Assembly (NCBI GenBank): GCA_041659285.1
Contig: JBAZYO010000005.1
Location: forward strand, 62,001-126,000
Length of the DNA stretch: 64,000 bases
From: Vicinamibacterales bacterium
Lineage (GTDB): Bacteria; Acidobacteriota; Vicinamibacteria; Vicinamibacterales; UBA2999
Direction of reading: 5' to 3'
This document shows, piece by piece, positions 34,958-43,297 of the stretch. Each line of letters starts with the position of its first letter. Within the stretch, counting starts at the first letter, position 1. The translations under genes and the position numbers were made by a program. The notes under the pieces were generated by a model that made no database searches, had not been told where the DNA came from, and worked only from the letters and a program-made list of their open reading frames with translations.

Positions 34958-34973
34958 ATACCGTGTCTGGTAT
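34958..34973. promoter_or_regulatory. Candidate operator of the decayed toxin-antitoxin pair
   Basis: ATACC (34958-34962), six bases, GGTAT (34969-34973) is a small palindrome lying 11-26 bases upstream of the toxin start. Xre-type antitoxins usually repress their own operon at such sites. Confidence 0.4.
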
Positions 34974-35035
34974 TTTTCGAGCCCACGTCTGACGGGGTTC
35001 AGCACAAGGGTTCACAAGATCAGCCGGAGCAGCTC

Positions 35036-35071
35036 TCAACGGAATAGCCCGGCGCCCGCTGATTCAGCGCA
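35036..35071 (+). repeat. 36-bp direct repeat, copy 1
   Basis: Matches 35473-35508 at 35 of 36 positions (TCAACGGAATAGCCCGGCGC start, GATTCAGCGCA end). Upstream flanks also resemble each other (ACAAGATCAGCCGGAGCAGC against ACAAGACCAGCCGAGAGCAGC). The two copies bracket the decayed antitoxin. Confidence 0.75.
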
Positions 35072-35098
35072 GGCTTCATCTTTCGCTTCGTGTCCATT
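35072..35098 (+). repeat. 27-bp fragment identical to the downstream epimerase gene
   Basis: Identical to 36058-36084 inside the epimerase gene (starting GGCTTCATCTTTCGCTTCGT). It abuts the end of direct repeat copy 1, suggesting it is debris from a duplication or recombination of the sugar operon. Confidence 0.7.
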
Positions 35099-35202
35099 TT
35101 CTAACCTCAAGGTCAGAGACCACGTGATGCTGGGAGATCCACCGGCGTCGGTTACCGAGCGGAAACGGTGTTGTCGTAGCCGAGCTGCGCTACACTAACC
35201 TC

Positions 35203-35418
35203 ATGCCTACCGTCAGTCTCAGGGCCCACTACGACGGCAAGACGATCCGGAGCCGTTTGACTTGCCTCCGAACGCGCGCTTGATGGTGACCGTGCTGCCG
35301 CCGATGACGGACACTGACCACGAAGACTGGGCGAGTCTGTCGGCGGCGAATCTGGCGCGCGCGTACGGGGACGACGAGCCGGACTACACTGAAACAAGCG
35401 TGAGGGACAGGCTCTGCC
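35203..35418 (+). pseudogene. Frameshifted small antitoxin-like gene
   Basis: ATG 35203 reads MPTVSLRAHYDGKTI, then a frame change gives PFDLPPNARLMVTVLPPMTD, EDWASLSAANLARAYGDDEPDYT. Joined, these match a widespread ~75-residue antitoxin-like family whose members end in ARAYGDDEPEY. A few codons between are missing. After it, another frame shows ANIFLAVSDKTSREQ, which might be the start of a PIN or MazF-like toxin that is then cut by direct repeat copy 2. Non-functional as written. Confidence 0.5.
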
Positions 35419-35472
35419 AACATCTTTCTGGCGGTCAGCGACAAGACCAGCCGAGAGCAGCCGCCGCAGCCG

Positions 35473-35508
35473 TCAACGGAATAGCCCGGCGCGCGCTGAT
35501 TCAGCGCA
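35473..35508 (+). repeat. 36-bp direct repeat, copy 2
   Basis: Partner of 35036-35071, with one mismatch. It ends about 50 bases before the epimerase start. The pair could have mediated the deletion seen in the antitoxin/toxin remnant between them. Confidence 0.75.
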
Positions 35509-35559
35509 CCCGGTTCGGCACGAAGAACCTGCTCTAGGCGAATACCGCCATTACCACGA

Positions 35560-36516
35560 ATGCGCGCTTGCATCACAGGCGGTAGCGGCTTCATTGGAAG
35601 CACACTGGCGGATAGGCTGATCGCCGAGGATCACGACGTTATTGTGTACGACAACTTCTCTACTGGCGATCGCCGCTTCCTCGACTCCGCCACCCGCTCG
35701 CCCCGTCTCCGCATCGTCGAAAACGACACACTGCATCCCGAGCCCCTCACTGAGGCGATAGCGGGGTGCGACGTCGTGTTTCACCTGGCCGCCAATGCCG
35801 ACGTCCGCTTCGGCACCGAGCATCCAGGGAAGGACCTGCAGCAGAACACCATCGCCACCTTCACCGTGCTGGAAGCCATGCGGGCATCAGGAGTGAAGCG
35901 CATTGTGTTCTCGTCCACGGGATCGGTGTACGGCGAGCCATCCACTTTCCCCACGCCGGAAGACGCGCCCTTCCCGGTTCAGACATCCCTCTACGGCGCA
36001 TCGAAGCTCTCAGGTGAGAGCCTGATCGCCGCCTACTGTGAGGGCTTCGGATTCGAAGGCTTCATCTTTCGCTTCGTGTCCATTCTTGGTGAGCGCTACA
36101 CGCACGGACACGTGTTCGACTTCTGCAAGAGCCTGTTGCGCGACCCGTCGACACTGAAGGTGCTGGGAAACGGCAAACAACGAAAGTCGTACCTCTACGT
36201 CCACGACTGCATCGACGCCATCCTGATGGCCTTGGATAAAGCGCCCGATCGATTCAACCTTTTTAATCTCGGCACGGATGAGTACTGCCAGGTCAGCGAC
36301 TCGATCGGCTGGATTACTAACCGCCTCGGTGTTTCGCCACAGCTTCAGTACACGGGCGGGGAGCGTGGCTGGATCGGCGACAGCCCCTTCATTTTCCTCG
36401 ACTGCTCACGCATTCGCGCGCTCGGGTGGAAGCCCACCCTGACCATCCAGCAGGCTGTAATCCGAACCGTCGACTACCTGCTGGAGAACAAGCACCTGAT
36501 GGACCAGCGCTCGTGA
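35560..36516 (+). CDS. NAD-dependent epimerase/dehydratase (nucleotide-sugar)
   Basis: A 318-residue extended SDR. GGSGFIGSTLADRL (residues 7-20) is the NAD site, FHLAANADVRF and FSSTGSVYGEP follow, and YGASKLSGE carries the catalytic Tyr-Lys. GERYTHGHVFDF and LGNGKQRKSYLYVHDCIDAI are typical of UDP-glucose 4-epimerase relatives. It heads a nine-gene coupled operon for an activated heptose-like sugar, so its substrate may be a GDP-heptose (inference). Confidence 0.82.
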   Translation: MRACITGGSGFIGSTLADRLIAEDHDVIVYDNFSTGDRRFLDSATRSPRLRIVENDTLHPEPLTEAIAGCDVVFHLAANADVRFGTEHPGKDLQQNTIATFTVLEAMRASGVKRIVFSSTGSVYGEPSTFPTPEDAPFPVQTSLYGASKLSGESLIAAYCEGFGFEGFIFRFVSILGERYTHGHVFDFCKSLLRDPSTLKVLGNGKQRKSYLYVHDCIDAILMALDKAPDRFNLFNLGTDEYCQVSDSIGWITNRLGVSPQLQYTGGERGWIGDSPFIFLDCSRIRALGWKPTLTIQQAVIRTVDYLLENKHLMDQRS

Positions 36517-37805
36517 AGGTGTGCGTTCTGGGCCTTTGGCACCTGGGCTCCGTGACAGCGGCATGTGTGGCCAGCCTCGGACACGATGTCGTCGGTCACG
36601 ACCTGGACGAATCGGTCGTAGCAGGCCTCAGTGAAGCCAGGCCTCCCGTGGGCGAGCCCGGACTTCCGGAGCTGATTCAACAGCAACTCGACTCCGGGCG
36701 CCTGACGTTCACGGCTGACCTCGCCACCGCACTTCGAGGAGCAGAGGTGGTGTGGGTCACCTACGACACACCGGTCGACGAGGAAGACAGGGCGGACGTT
36801 GAGCATGTGACCTCGGCAGTGGAGCGGACCTTTCCAAACCTGGAAGACGGTTCGCTCGTGTTGACGTCGTCGCAGCTTCCCGTCGGCACGACGAGAGAGC
36901 TCGAGCGTCGATGGATGGCAAGGTCAGACGGCCGGAAGGTCGCCTTCGCATACTCGCCGGAGAACCTCAGGCTAGGGAAAGCGATTGACGTCTTTCTGTC
37001 GCCAGATCGAATCGTCGTTGGCTCTCGGGAGCAGGACCGTCCGCTCGTCGCCGAACTCTTTGGGCCGCTCGCGGATAAAATCGTGTGGATGGGCGTCGAA
37101 TCGGCGGAGATGACCAAACATGCGGTGAACGCCTTCCTCGCCACGTCGGTCACCTTCATCAACGAGGTCGCCCGGCTTTGTGAGGCGGTTGGCGCCGATG
37201 CGGCCGAAGTAGAGCGTGGGCTCAAGACCGAGGCCCGGATTGGACCAAAGGCATATCTCGGTCCCGGCGCCGCATTTGCCGGCGGTACCCTCGCCAGGGA
37301 CGTCCAGTTCCTCCGGGCGATCGCCACCCAACACAACCGCACAACGCCACTCCTCAACGGCCTCGCGGAGAGCAATGCCCAGCATCGGTCGTGGACGATC
37401 GACCGCGTCGAAAACACCCTGGGGTCGCTCCGCGGGCACCGCATTGCCGTTTGGGGCCTTACCTACAAGGCCGGAACAACAACCCTGCGGCGCTCGGATG
37501 CCGTTGCGCTCTGCAACCAGCTCCTGGAGCGTGGCGCTACCGTGCTGGCACACGATCCGACGGTGAAGACCTCGCCGACAGAGCTGGACAGTGCGATCGA
37601 GGTCTGCAGCGATCCCATCGAAACTGCGGCGGATACCGATGCGCTGGTGGTGGCCACCGGGTGGCCGCTGTATCGAGACGTCGCGCCAGATCGGCTTTTC
37701 GCGACCATGAAACGCCCGGTGGTCGTGGATGCCAACAGGTTTCTTGGCGCCACGATCGGTGCGGATACCCGGTTCGAGTACTTCTCGGTCGGCCGGCACC
37801 ACTAA
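36513..37805 (+). CDS. Nucleotide-sugar dehydrogenase family protein lacking catalytic Cys and Lys
   Basis: About 430 residues from GTG 36513 (GTGA overlap). The fold is that of UDP-glucose/GDP-mannose dehydrogenase: N-terminal Rossmann (VKVCVLGLWHLGSVTAACVASLGHDVVGHDLD), helical core, C-terminal domain (IAVWGLTYKAGTTTLRRSDAVALC). The active-site block usually reading FGGSCLPKD is here FAGGTLARD, so the catalytic Cys is Thr while the Asp is kept. The block usually reading FLATKISFINE is FLATSVTFINE, so the catalytic Lys is Ser. It probably cannot carry out the normal four-electron oxidation to a uronate. The stop codon lies in the loop of a palindromic hairpin. Confidence 0.8.
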   Translation: MKVCVLGLWHLGSVTAACVASLGHDVVGHDLDESVVAGLSEARPPVGEPGLPELIQQQLDSGRLTFTADLATALRGAEVVWVTYDTPVDEEDRADVEHVTSAVERTFPNLEDGSLVLTSSQLPVGTTRELERRWMARSDGRKVAFAYSPENLRLGKAIDVFLSPDRIVVGSREQDRPLVAELFGPLADKIVWMGVESAEMTKHAVNAFLATSVTFINEVARLCEAVGADAAEVERGLKTEARIGPKAYLGPGAAFAGGTLARDVQFLRAIATQHNRTTPLLNGLAESNAQHRSWTIDRVENTLGSLRGHRIAVWGLTYKAGTTTLRRSDAVALCNQLLERGATVLAHDPTVKTSPTELDSAIEVCSDPIETAADTDALVVATGWPLYRDVAPDRLFATMKRPVVVDANRFLGATIGADTRFEYFSVGRHH

Positions 37806-37814
37806 AGTGGTGCC
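37795..37814 (+). repeat. Palindromic element D with TAA stop in its loop
   Basis: GGCACCACT (37795-37803), AA, AGTGGTGCC (37806-37814), then CTACTGGAG. The dehydrogenase stop codon is 37803-37805. A similar element, with different arms but the same ACTAAAGT core and CTAC tail, is inside the S9 peptidase gene at 61134-61159 on the other strand. Confidence 0.75.
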
Positions 37815-37831
37815 CTACTGGAGAATCTGAA

Positions 37832-38716
37832 GTGGCGCCCCACGCGAATAGCGAGCTGACCGGACGGAACGCCATCATTACCGGGGCAAGCCAGGGCCTC
37901 GGGAAGGAAATCGCGCGGGCCTACCTCGCGGCCGGCGCAAGCGTCCTGCTCTGCGCTCGCAGTGCCGATGACCTTGAGAGAGCTCAGTCGGAGCTTCAGC
38001 ACGACTTGGCCCCCGGTCGCGTGCTGAGCCAGACCGCCGACGTGTCCAAACCTGAAGAGGCCGAACACCTGGTCGAAGCGGCCCTCCAGCAGTGGAACCA
38101 TGTCGACATTCTCGTCAACAACGCCGGCGTCTACGGGCCGTTAGGACCGTCGGACGAGGTGGACTGGCTCGAATGGACGCGAGCCATCGAGACCAACCTC
38201 TATGGCTCAGTACTTCCCGCGCGCGCCCTGCTACCGCATTTCAAGAAGCGCCGCTACGGGAAGATCGTACAGATATCCGGCGGCGGCGCCACGAATCCTC
38301 TGCCTCGCATCACTGCATACGCAGCCTCAAAAGCGGCGGTGATTCGCTTCGCCGAATCACTGGCTGAAGAGGTACGGGAGTTTCACATTGATGTGAACGC
38401 AATCGCACCGGGCGCGCTGAACACGCGGATGATGGATCAATTGATTGCGGCCGGACCCGAAGCCGTGGGCGAGTCCTTTTACTCGAGAATGGAGCGCATC
38501 AAATCGGAGGGCGGCACCTCCCTGGAACGAGGTGCGGCGCTCGCGGTGTTTCTGGGATCGCCCGCCAGCGACGGCCTGACCGGCCGGCTGATCAGCGCGG
38601 CGTGGGACTCCTGGGAGAAACTGCCGGATCGCATTAATGAGATTGCCGGGACCGATATCTATACCCTCCGCCGAGTTACTGCCGCCGACCGGGGCAAGGA
38701 CTGGGACAAGCCTTGA
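37832..38716 (+). CDS. Short-chain dehydrogenase/reductase
   Basis: About 294 residues from GTG 37832, with GGAG nine bases upstream. TGASQGLGKEIARAYLAAGASVLLCARS is the cofactor site, NNAGVYGP the NNAG motif, and ISGGGA...YAASKAAV the Ser-Tyr-Lys site. The C-terminal segment (FLGSPASDGLTGRLISAAWDSWEKLPDRINEI) carries an extended tail seen in sugar-modifying SDRs. It and the next oxidoreductase may reduce or epimerise the heptose intermediate made in this operon (inference). Confidence 0.8.
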   Translation: MAPHANSELTGRNAIITGASQGLGKEIARAYLAAGASVLLCARSADDLERAQSELQHDLAPGRVLSQTADVSKPEEAEHLVEAALQQWNHVDILVNNAGVYGPLGPSDEVDWLEWTRAIETNLYGSVLPARALLPHFKKRRYGKIVQISGGGATNPLPRITAYAASKAAVIRFAESLAEEVREFHIDVNAIAPGALNTRMMDQLIAAGPEAVGESFYSRMERIKSEGGTSLERGAALAVFLGSPASDGLTGRLISAAWDSWEKLPDRINEIAGTDIYTLRRVTAADRGKDWDKP

Positions 38717-39696
38717 TTCCTGCCGTGGCCATCGTCGGATGCGGATTGATCGGCAAGAAACGGAAGGCGGCGCTCGGCAAGGCACGCCTTGTAGCCTGCG
38801 TCGATCGCGATCTCTCCCGAGCGCAGAGTCTGGCCGCCGGCTCACCAGAAGCCATCGCAGCGACGAGTCTCGATCAGGTCCTAAGACACAACATCGACAT
38901 CGTGGTCGTGGCGACGACCAACGACGCGCTGGCCGACACCGCGTGCGCAGCGCTTGACGCAGGTTGCCACGTAATCGTCGAGAAGCCTGCGGCCAGGACG
39001 GTCGCTGAACTCGACCGCATCAAGACTGCTGCCGGTCGCGCGCAGAGGCTAGTGCGGGTGGGCTTCAATCATCGCTACCATCCGGCGCTGCTGAAAGCCA
39101 AAGAGATCGTCGACTCGGGGGCACTGGGTCCGCTCATGTTCGTGCGGGGCCGCTACGGGCATGGTGGCCGCCTCGGATACGACCGAGAGTGGCGCGCCGA
39201 TCCGGTGCTGTCGGGAGGCGGAGAACTGATCGACCAGGGTGTGCACCTGATCGACCTGTCGCGTTGGTACCTCGGGGCCGAGTTCACGGAGATCGCGGGT
39301 TTCGCCGGCACGTTCTATTGGGACATGCCGGTCGACGACAACGCCTTCCTGACCCTGCGCACCGCGACTGGCGCGACGGCGTTCCTGCATATGAGCTGCT
39401 CGGAGTGGAAGAACCTGTTCTCGCTCGAAATCTACGGACGCAACGGAAAGCTCCACATTGAGGGGCTCGGCGGCAGCTACGGTGTTGAACGGCTCACGTG
39501 GTACCGCATGCTTCCAGAAATGGGCCCACCCGAAACCGAAGCGTGGGAGTTCCCGCGCGGTGACCGATCGTGGGAGCTCGAGTTCGGAGAATTTCTGGAT
39601 GACATCGCCGCGAACCGGACACCCGCCGCTGGGCTGAGCGATGCGCGCGCGGCGCTGGCCGTTGTTGAACGGATCTATCGCAATGGCACCCCATAA
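38713..39696 (+). CDS. Gfo/Idh/MocA family oxidoreductase
   Basis: A 327-residue NAD(P)-dependent sugar oxidoreductase starting at TTG 38713 (TTGA overlap). AIVGCGLIGKKRKAAL is the Rossmann motif, and VIVEKPAART the conserved EKP motif near residue 90. GGGELIDQGVHLIDLSRWYLG has the D-x3-H catalytic residues. Members act at C3 or C4 of nucleotide sugars. The stop codon lies in the loop of another palindromic hairpin (39685-39705). Confidence 0.82.
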   Translation: MIPAVAIVGCGLIGKKRKAALGKARLVACVDRDLSRAQSLAAGSPEAIAATSLDQVLRHNIDIVVVATTNDALADTACAALDAGCHVIVEKPAARTVAELDRIKTAAGRAQRLVRVGFNHRYHPALLKAKEIVDSGALGPLMFVRGRYGHGGRLGYDREWRADPVLSGGGELIDQGVHLIDLSRWYLGAEFTEIAGFAGTFYWDMPVDDNAFLTLRTATGATAFLHMSCSEWKNLFSLEIYGRNGKLHIEGLGGSYGVERLTWYRMLPEMGPPETEAWEFPRGDRSWELEFGEFLDDIAANRTPAAGLSDARAALAVVERIYRNGTP

Positions 39697-39705
39697 AGGG
39701 GTGCC
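39685..39705 (+). repeat. Palindromic element D with TAA stop in its loop
   Basis: GGCACCCC (39685-39692), ATAAA, GGGGTGCC (39698-39705), then CTAC. The oxidoreductase stop TAA is at 39694-39696. Same arrangement as 37795-37814, so the element seems to insert at, or supply, stop codons. Confidence 0.7.
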
Positions 39706-39723
39706 CTACGACTACCAATCCCA

Positions 39724-40704
39724 ATGATCATTACGCGAAGTCCGCTCCGCATCACGCTCGGTGGAGGTGGTACCGACCTACCCTCATACTATGGGCAGCA
39801 CGGCGGCTTCCTGATTGCGGCGGCCATCGACAAGTACGTCTACGTCACGGTGATGCGACCGTTCACGCCGGGCATCTTCCTGAAGTACTCAAAACTCGAG
39901 CAAGTCGAGCACACCAAAGACGTCCAGCATCCGATCGTGCGGGAGGCACTGGCGCTCTTCGGGAACGGTGCGTCACAGATCGAGATTACGACGCTGGCCG
40001 ACATACCGGCCGGCACAGGACTCGGCTCTTCCGGCAGCTTCACGACCGCGCTGATCCGGGCGCTCTCGGCGTTTCACCGCAAGCCGATGCATCCAGACAC
40101 GCTGGCGGAAACCGCTTGCGATATCGAGATCAACCGGCTGAAGGAACCTATCGGCAAGCAGGACCAGTACATAGCCGCGTATGGTGGCGTGACCTCGTTT
40201 ACGTTCCACCCCGACGAAAAAGTTGACGTCAAACCGGTCGGGGTGTCGAGCGATGTGCTCTTCCGGCTTGAAGATCACCTGCTGTTGTTCTTCACCGGCT
40301 ATTCACGCAGTGCTGGCAGCATTCTGGCGGATCAACAGACGAAGACCGTCGCCGATGACCAGGTGATGCTGGCGAACCTCCACTACGTCAAGGAACTCGG
40401 CCACCGCAGCCTCGAGGCGATTGAGCTCGGCAACTTGTCGACGTTTGGCGAGTTGATGCACGAGCATTGGGAGCACAAGAAAGCCAGGTCCGGCGGCATG
40501 AGCAACCCGCAGATCGACGAGTGGTACGACCTCGCGATGAGGAACGGCGCGGTTGGCGGGAAACTGGTTGGCGCCGGAGGAGGCGGATTCCTGATGTTCT
40601 ATGCCGATGATGTCCGCAAGCTTCGACTCGCCATGAGCAAGGCGGGCCTGGACGAAGTGCGGTTCCGTTTCGACTTCGAAGGGACCAAGGTCCTCTTTTC
40701 GTGA
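39724..40704 (+). CDS. hddA: D-glycero-alpha-D-manno-heptose 7-phosphate kinase (GHMP family)
   Basis: A 326-residue GHMP kinase. It opens with IITRSPLRITLGGGGTDLPSYYGQHGG, the HddA/HddC-pathway signature. The ATP loop is PAGTGLGSSGSFTTALI (~97-113), and EPIGKQDQYIAAYGG and LVGAGGGGFLMFY are the other family motifs. It phosphorylates C1 of heptose 7-phosphate. Its neighbours encode the isomerase, nucleotidyltransferase and phosphatase of the same route, which makes the assignment strong. Confidence 0.88.
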   Translation: MIITRSPLRITLGGGGTDLPSYYGQHGGFLIAAAIDKYVYVTVMRPFTPGIFLKYSKLEQVEHTKDVQHPIVREALALFGNGASQIEITTLADIPAGTGLGSSGSFTTALIRALSAFHRKPMHPDTLAETACDIEINRLKEPIGKQDQYIAAYGGVTSFTFHPDEKVDVKPVGVSSDVLFRLEDHLLLFFTGYSRSAGSILADQQTKTVADDQVMLANLHYVKELGHRSLEAIELGNLSTFGELMHEHWEHKKARSGGMSNPQIDEWYDLAMRNGAVGGKLVGAGGGGFLMFYADDVRKLRLAMSKAGLDEVRFRFDFEGTKVLFS

Positions 40705-41408
40705 CGCTTCCCGTAGCCATTCTCGCCGGCGGCCTCGCCACACGGCTGCGGCCCCTCACCGACGAGGTTCCGAAGTCGTTGGTTGATGTTGCCGGCCGCC
40801 CATTCGCCGAGCACCAGCTCGACCTCTTGCACCAACACGGGTTCAACGAAGTCGTGTTCTGCGTCGGCCACCTTAGCGCCCAGATCGAGCGCGCCCTTGG
40901 CGACGGCGGCCGATTCGGTATGCGGCTGTCATACGTGGACGATGGCCCGGAGCTGGTCGGGACCGGCGGCGCGCTACGTCGAGCGCTGCCGCGCCTCGGC
41001 GAGTCGTTTCTCGTGATGTATGGCGATTCCTATCTCGACTGCGACTACCAGGCCATTGCATTGGCCTTCATGTCGAGCGCCAAGCTTGGTCTGATGACGG
41101 TCCTCCAGAACGAGAACCGGTGGGATCGCAGCAACGTCCGCTTCGAGCGCGGCGCCATTCAGGCGTACGACAAGACCACCAGCGATCCAGCGTTCAAGCA
41201 TGTGGACTATGGCCTGGGCGCCTTGCGGGCGGAAGCGCTGTTCCCGTATCCGTCGGACCGCAAGCTCGATCTGGCGCAGGTATACCAGGACCTCCACGCC
41301 CGCGACCAACTCGCCGCGTACGAGGTCCCGGAGCGTTTCTACGAGATCGGGTCTCTTTCCGGCCTCGAAGAAGTTCGAGCCAAGTTAGCTACGAGGGACG
41401 TCTCTTGA
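40701..41408 (+). CDS. hddC: Heptose-1-phosphate guanylyltransferase-like nucleotidyltransferase
   Basis: A 235-residue sugar-phosphate nucleotidyltransferase starting at GTG 40701 (GTGA overlap). AILAGGLATRLRPLTDEVPKSLVDVAGRPF is the nucleotide-binding signature, and LVMYGDSYLDCDY carries the metal-binding Asp pair. HVDYGLGALRAEALFPYP and YEIGSLSGLEEV fit HddC. It would activate heptose 1-phosphate with GTP; nucleotide preference is by analogy. Confidence 0.82.
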   Translation: MTLPVAILAGGLATRLRPLTDEVPKSLVDVAGRPFAEHQLDLLHQHGFNEVVFCVGHLSAQIERALGDGGRFGMRLSYVDDGPELVGTGGALRRALPRLGESFLVMYGDSYLDCDYQAIALAFMSSAKLGLMTVLQNENRWDRSNVRFERGAIQAYDKTTSDPAFKHVDYGLGALRAEALFPYPSDRKLDLAQVYQDLHARDQLAAYEVPERFYEIGSLSGLEEVRAKLATRDVS

Positions 41409-42001
41409 CCTACACCGAGCAGCACCTGAAAGAGACGGCCGCGATCGTCGCGCAACTGGATGTGGCCGCGATCGAGGCTCTGGCCGTAGCGCTGGCCGGC
41501 GTGCGAACGCGCGGCGGGCGGGTGTTCTTTCTGGGAGTTGGCGGGAGCGCCGCCAACTGCTCACATGCGGTGAATGACTTTCGCAAGCTGGCAGCCTTTG
41601 AGGCCTATGCGCCGACCGACAATGTTTCGGAGTTGACCGCGCGAACTAATGACGAGGGTTGGGACACGACGTTCGCAGCGTGGCTTAGAGGCAGTCGTTT
41701 GACAACACAGGACGCCGTGTTCGTGATGTCGGTCGGAGGCGGCAGCGTCGAGCGCAACGTGAGCCCCAACCTCGTGCGCGCGCTCGAGCACGCGCGAACG
41801 GTGGGCGCGGCCATCCTTGGAATTGTCGGGCGCGACGGCGGTTTCACGGCAAAGGTCGCTGACGCCGTTGTGGTGGTTCCGACGGTAAATAGCGAGAACG
41901 TAACGCCGCATAGCGAGGCGTTCCAGGCGGTTATCTGGCACCTCCTGGTGTCGCATCCCGCTCTGAAGGTGGGACCGACCAAGTGGGAATCGCTCAAGTA
42001 G
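41405..42001 (+). CDS. gmhA: Sedoheptulose-7-phosphate isomerase (SIS domain)
   Basis: About 198 residues from TTG 41405 (TTGA overlap); the longer frame upstream antisense/out of frame to hddC is rejected. A SIS domain is clear: GRVFFLGVGGSAANCSHAVNDF (~39-60), AVFVMSVGGGSVERNVSPNLVRAL, and HSEAFQAVIWHLL near the C-terminus. It converts sedoheptulose 7-phosphate to D-glycero-D-manno-heptose 7-phosphate, the first committed step. The downstream transaldolase could raise the sedoheptulose 7-phosphate supply. Confidence 0.85.
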   Translation: MTYTEQHLKETAAIVAQLDVAAIEALAVALAGVRTRGGRVFFLGVGGSAANCSHAVNDFRKLAAFEAYAPTDNVSELTARTNDEGWDTTFAAWLRGSRLTTQDAVFVMSVGGGSVERNVSPNLVRALEHARTVGAAILGIVGRDGGFTAKVADAVVVVPTVNSENVTPHSEAFQAVIWHLLVSHPALKVGPTKWESLK

Positions 42002-42522
42002 CACAACGCGCGGTGTTTCTGGACCGCGACGGGGTTCTGAACGCGGTCGTTATCCAGGATGGGCGGCCCCACCCTCCTGCGACGTTAGCCGACTTGTCAA
42101 TCTATCCAGACGTAGCCGACAGTCTGTCCCGGCTGAAGCAGGCTGGATTCGCGCTCGTCGTGGTGACCAATCAACCCGACGTCGCTCGCGGAGCGCAGAC
42201 GCGCGAGATGGTGGAGGCGATGAACGCCCAACTGTCGGCCATCCTACCGCTCGACGAAATTCGCGTGTGCTACCACGACGATGTTGATGCGTGCTCGTGC
42301 CGGAAACCACGGGCTGGCCTTCTCACTGCCGCGCCGCACCACGACCTCAACCGCAGCTTCATGGTGGGCGATCGCTGGCGAGATGTCGAAGCCGGGCGGA
42401 ACGCTGGCTGTCGCACCGTGTTCATCGACCGTGGTTATAGCGAACGCCAGCCGGCGGCTGACGCGCGCGTTACTTCCCTGACCGGCGCTGTCGACTGGAT
42501 CCTAACAAGAGACGAGGAATGA
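41983..42522 (+). CDS. gmhB: D-glycero-D-manno-heptose-1,7-bisphosphate 7-phosphatase (HAD)
   Basis: A 179-residue HAD phosphatase. FLDRDGVLN carries the nucleophile and acid Asp; VVVTNQPDVARG is motif II; CYHDDVDACSCRKPRAGLL gives the Cys-rich zinc loop typical of GmhB; MVGDRWRDVEAGRNAGC is the final acidic motif. It removes the C7 phosphate before nucleotidyl transfer. GTG 41983 overlaps the isomerase by 19 bases. Confidence 0.87.
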   Translation: MGIAQVAQRAVFLDRDGVLNAVVIQDGRPHPPATLADLSIYPDVADSLSRLKQAGFALVVVTNQPDVARGAQTREMVEAMNAQLSAILPLDEIRVCYHDDVDACSCRKPRAGLLTAAPHHDLNRSFMVGDRWRDVEAGRNAGCRTVFIDRGYSERQPAADARVTSLTGAVDWILTRDEE

Positions 42523-43238
42523 TGAAGAGCTTTGATCAGTTGAACGTCAAGGTGTTTGCGGACGGCGCCGACCTCGACGGAATGATTGCGATGGCACGCG
42601 AGCCGCACATCAAGGGGTTCACGACGAACCCGACACTGATGAACAAGGCCGGCATCAAGGACTACGCCGAATTCGCCCGGGCCGCCTTGAAGGCAATTCC
42701 CGATCGCCCGATCTCATTTGAGGTCTTCTCAGACGAGTTCGACGAGATGGAACGACAGGCCCGCGAGATCGCCTCCTGGGGATCGAACGTTTACGTCAAG
42801 ATTCCGGTAACCAATACGCGCGGAGAGTTCGCCGGACCACTAGTAGCCAGGCTGACTACGGCCGGTGTAAAGGTCAATGTGACTGCGTTGATGACCGCCT
42901 CTCAGGTTCATGACGTCAGCCGGAACCTGACTCCGGGCGTGCCCTCATGTGTGTCCGTATTCGCGGGACGCATCGCCGATACCGGGCGTGATCCACTGCC
43001 GATCATGGTCGATGCTCTGACTATGCTGGCCCCCATCGCCGGTGCCGAGTTGATATGGGCGAGCCCCCGCGAGTTTCTGAATGTTTTCCAAGCTGACCAG
43101 ATCGGCTGCCATATCATCACCGTGACCAATGACCTGCTGAAGAAGATCCCACTACTCGGTAAGGATCTGGATTTGTTCTCGCTCGAGACCGTCGAGATGT
43201 TTCGCCGCGACGCGGTGTCCGCTGGATTCAGCCTCTAG
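42519..43238 (+). CDS. Transaldolase (small TalC/FSA-like type)
   Basis: A 239-residue TIM-barrel aldolase. VFADGADLDGMIAMAREPHIKGFTTNPTLMNKAG is the family opening and VYVKIPVTNTRG contains Lys94, which forms the Schiff base. VNVTALMTASQV and SVFAGRIADTGRDP follow. Within a heptose operon it may make sedoheptulose 7-phosphate from fructose 6-phosphate and erythrose 4-phosphate (inference). Two in-frame ATGs (42519, 42522) overlap the previous stop. Confidence 0.85.
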   Translation: MMKSFDQLNVKVFADGADLDGMIAMAREPHIKGFTTNPTLMNKAGIKDYAEFARAALKAIPDRPISFEVFSDEFDEMERQAREIASWGSNVYVKIPVTNTRGEFAGPLVARLTTAGVKVNVTALMTASQVHDVSRNLTPGVPSCVSVFAGRIADTGRDPLPIMVDALTMLAPIAGAELIWASPREFLNVFQADQIGCHIITVTNDLLKKIPLLGKDLDLFSLETVEMFRRDAVSAGFSL

Positions 43239-43297
43239 CGCCCCCCACTTTGATTGCCTGTGATACAACCGAACCCTCCCGTCCGGGGTGTCCTGTT

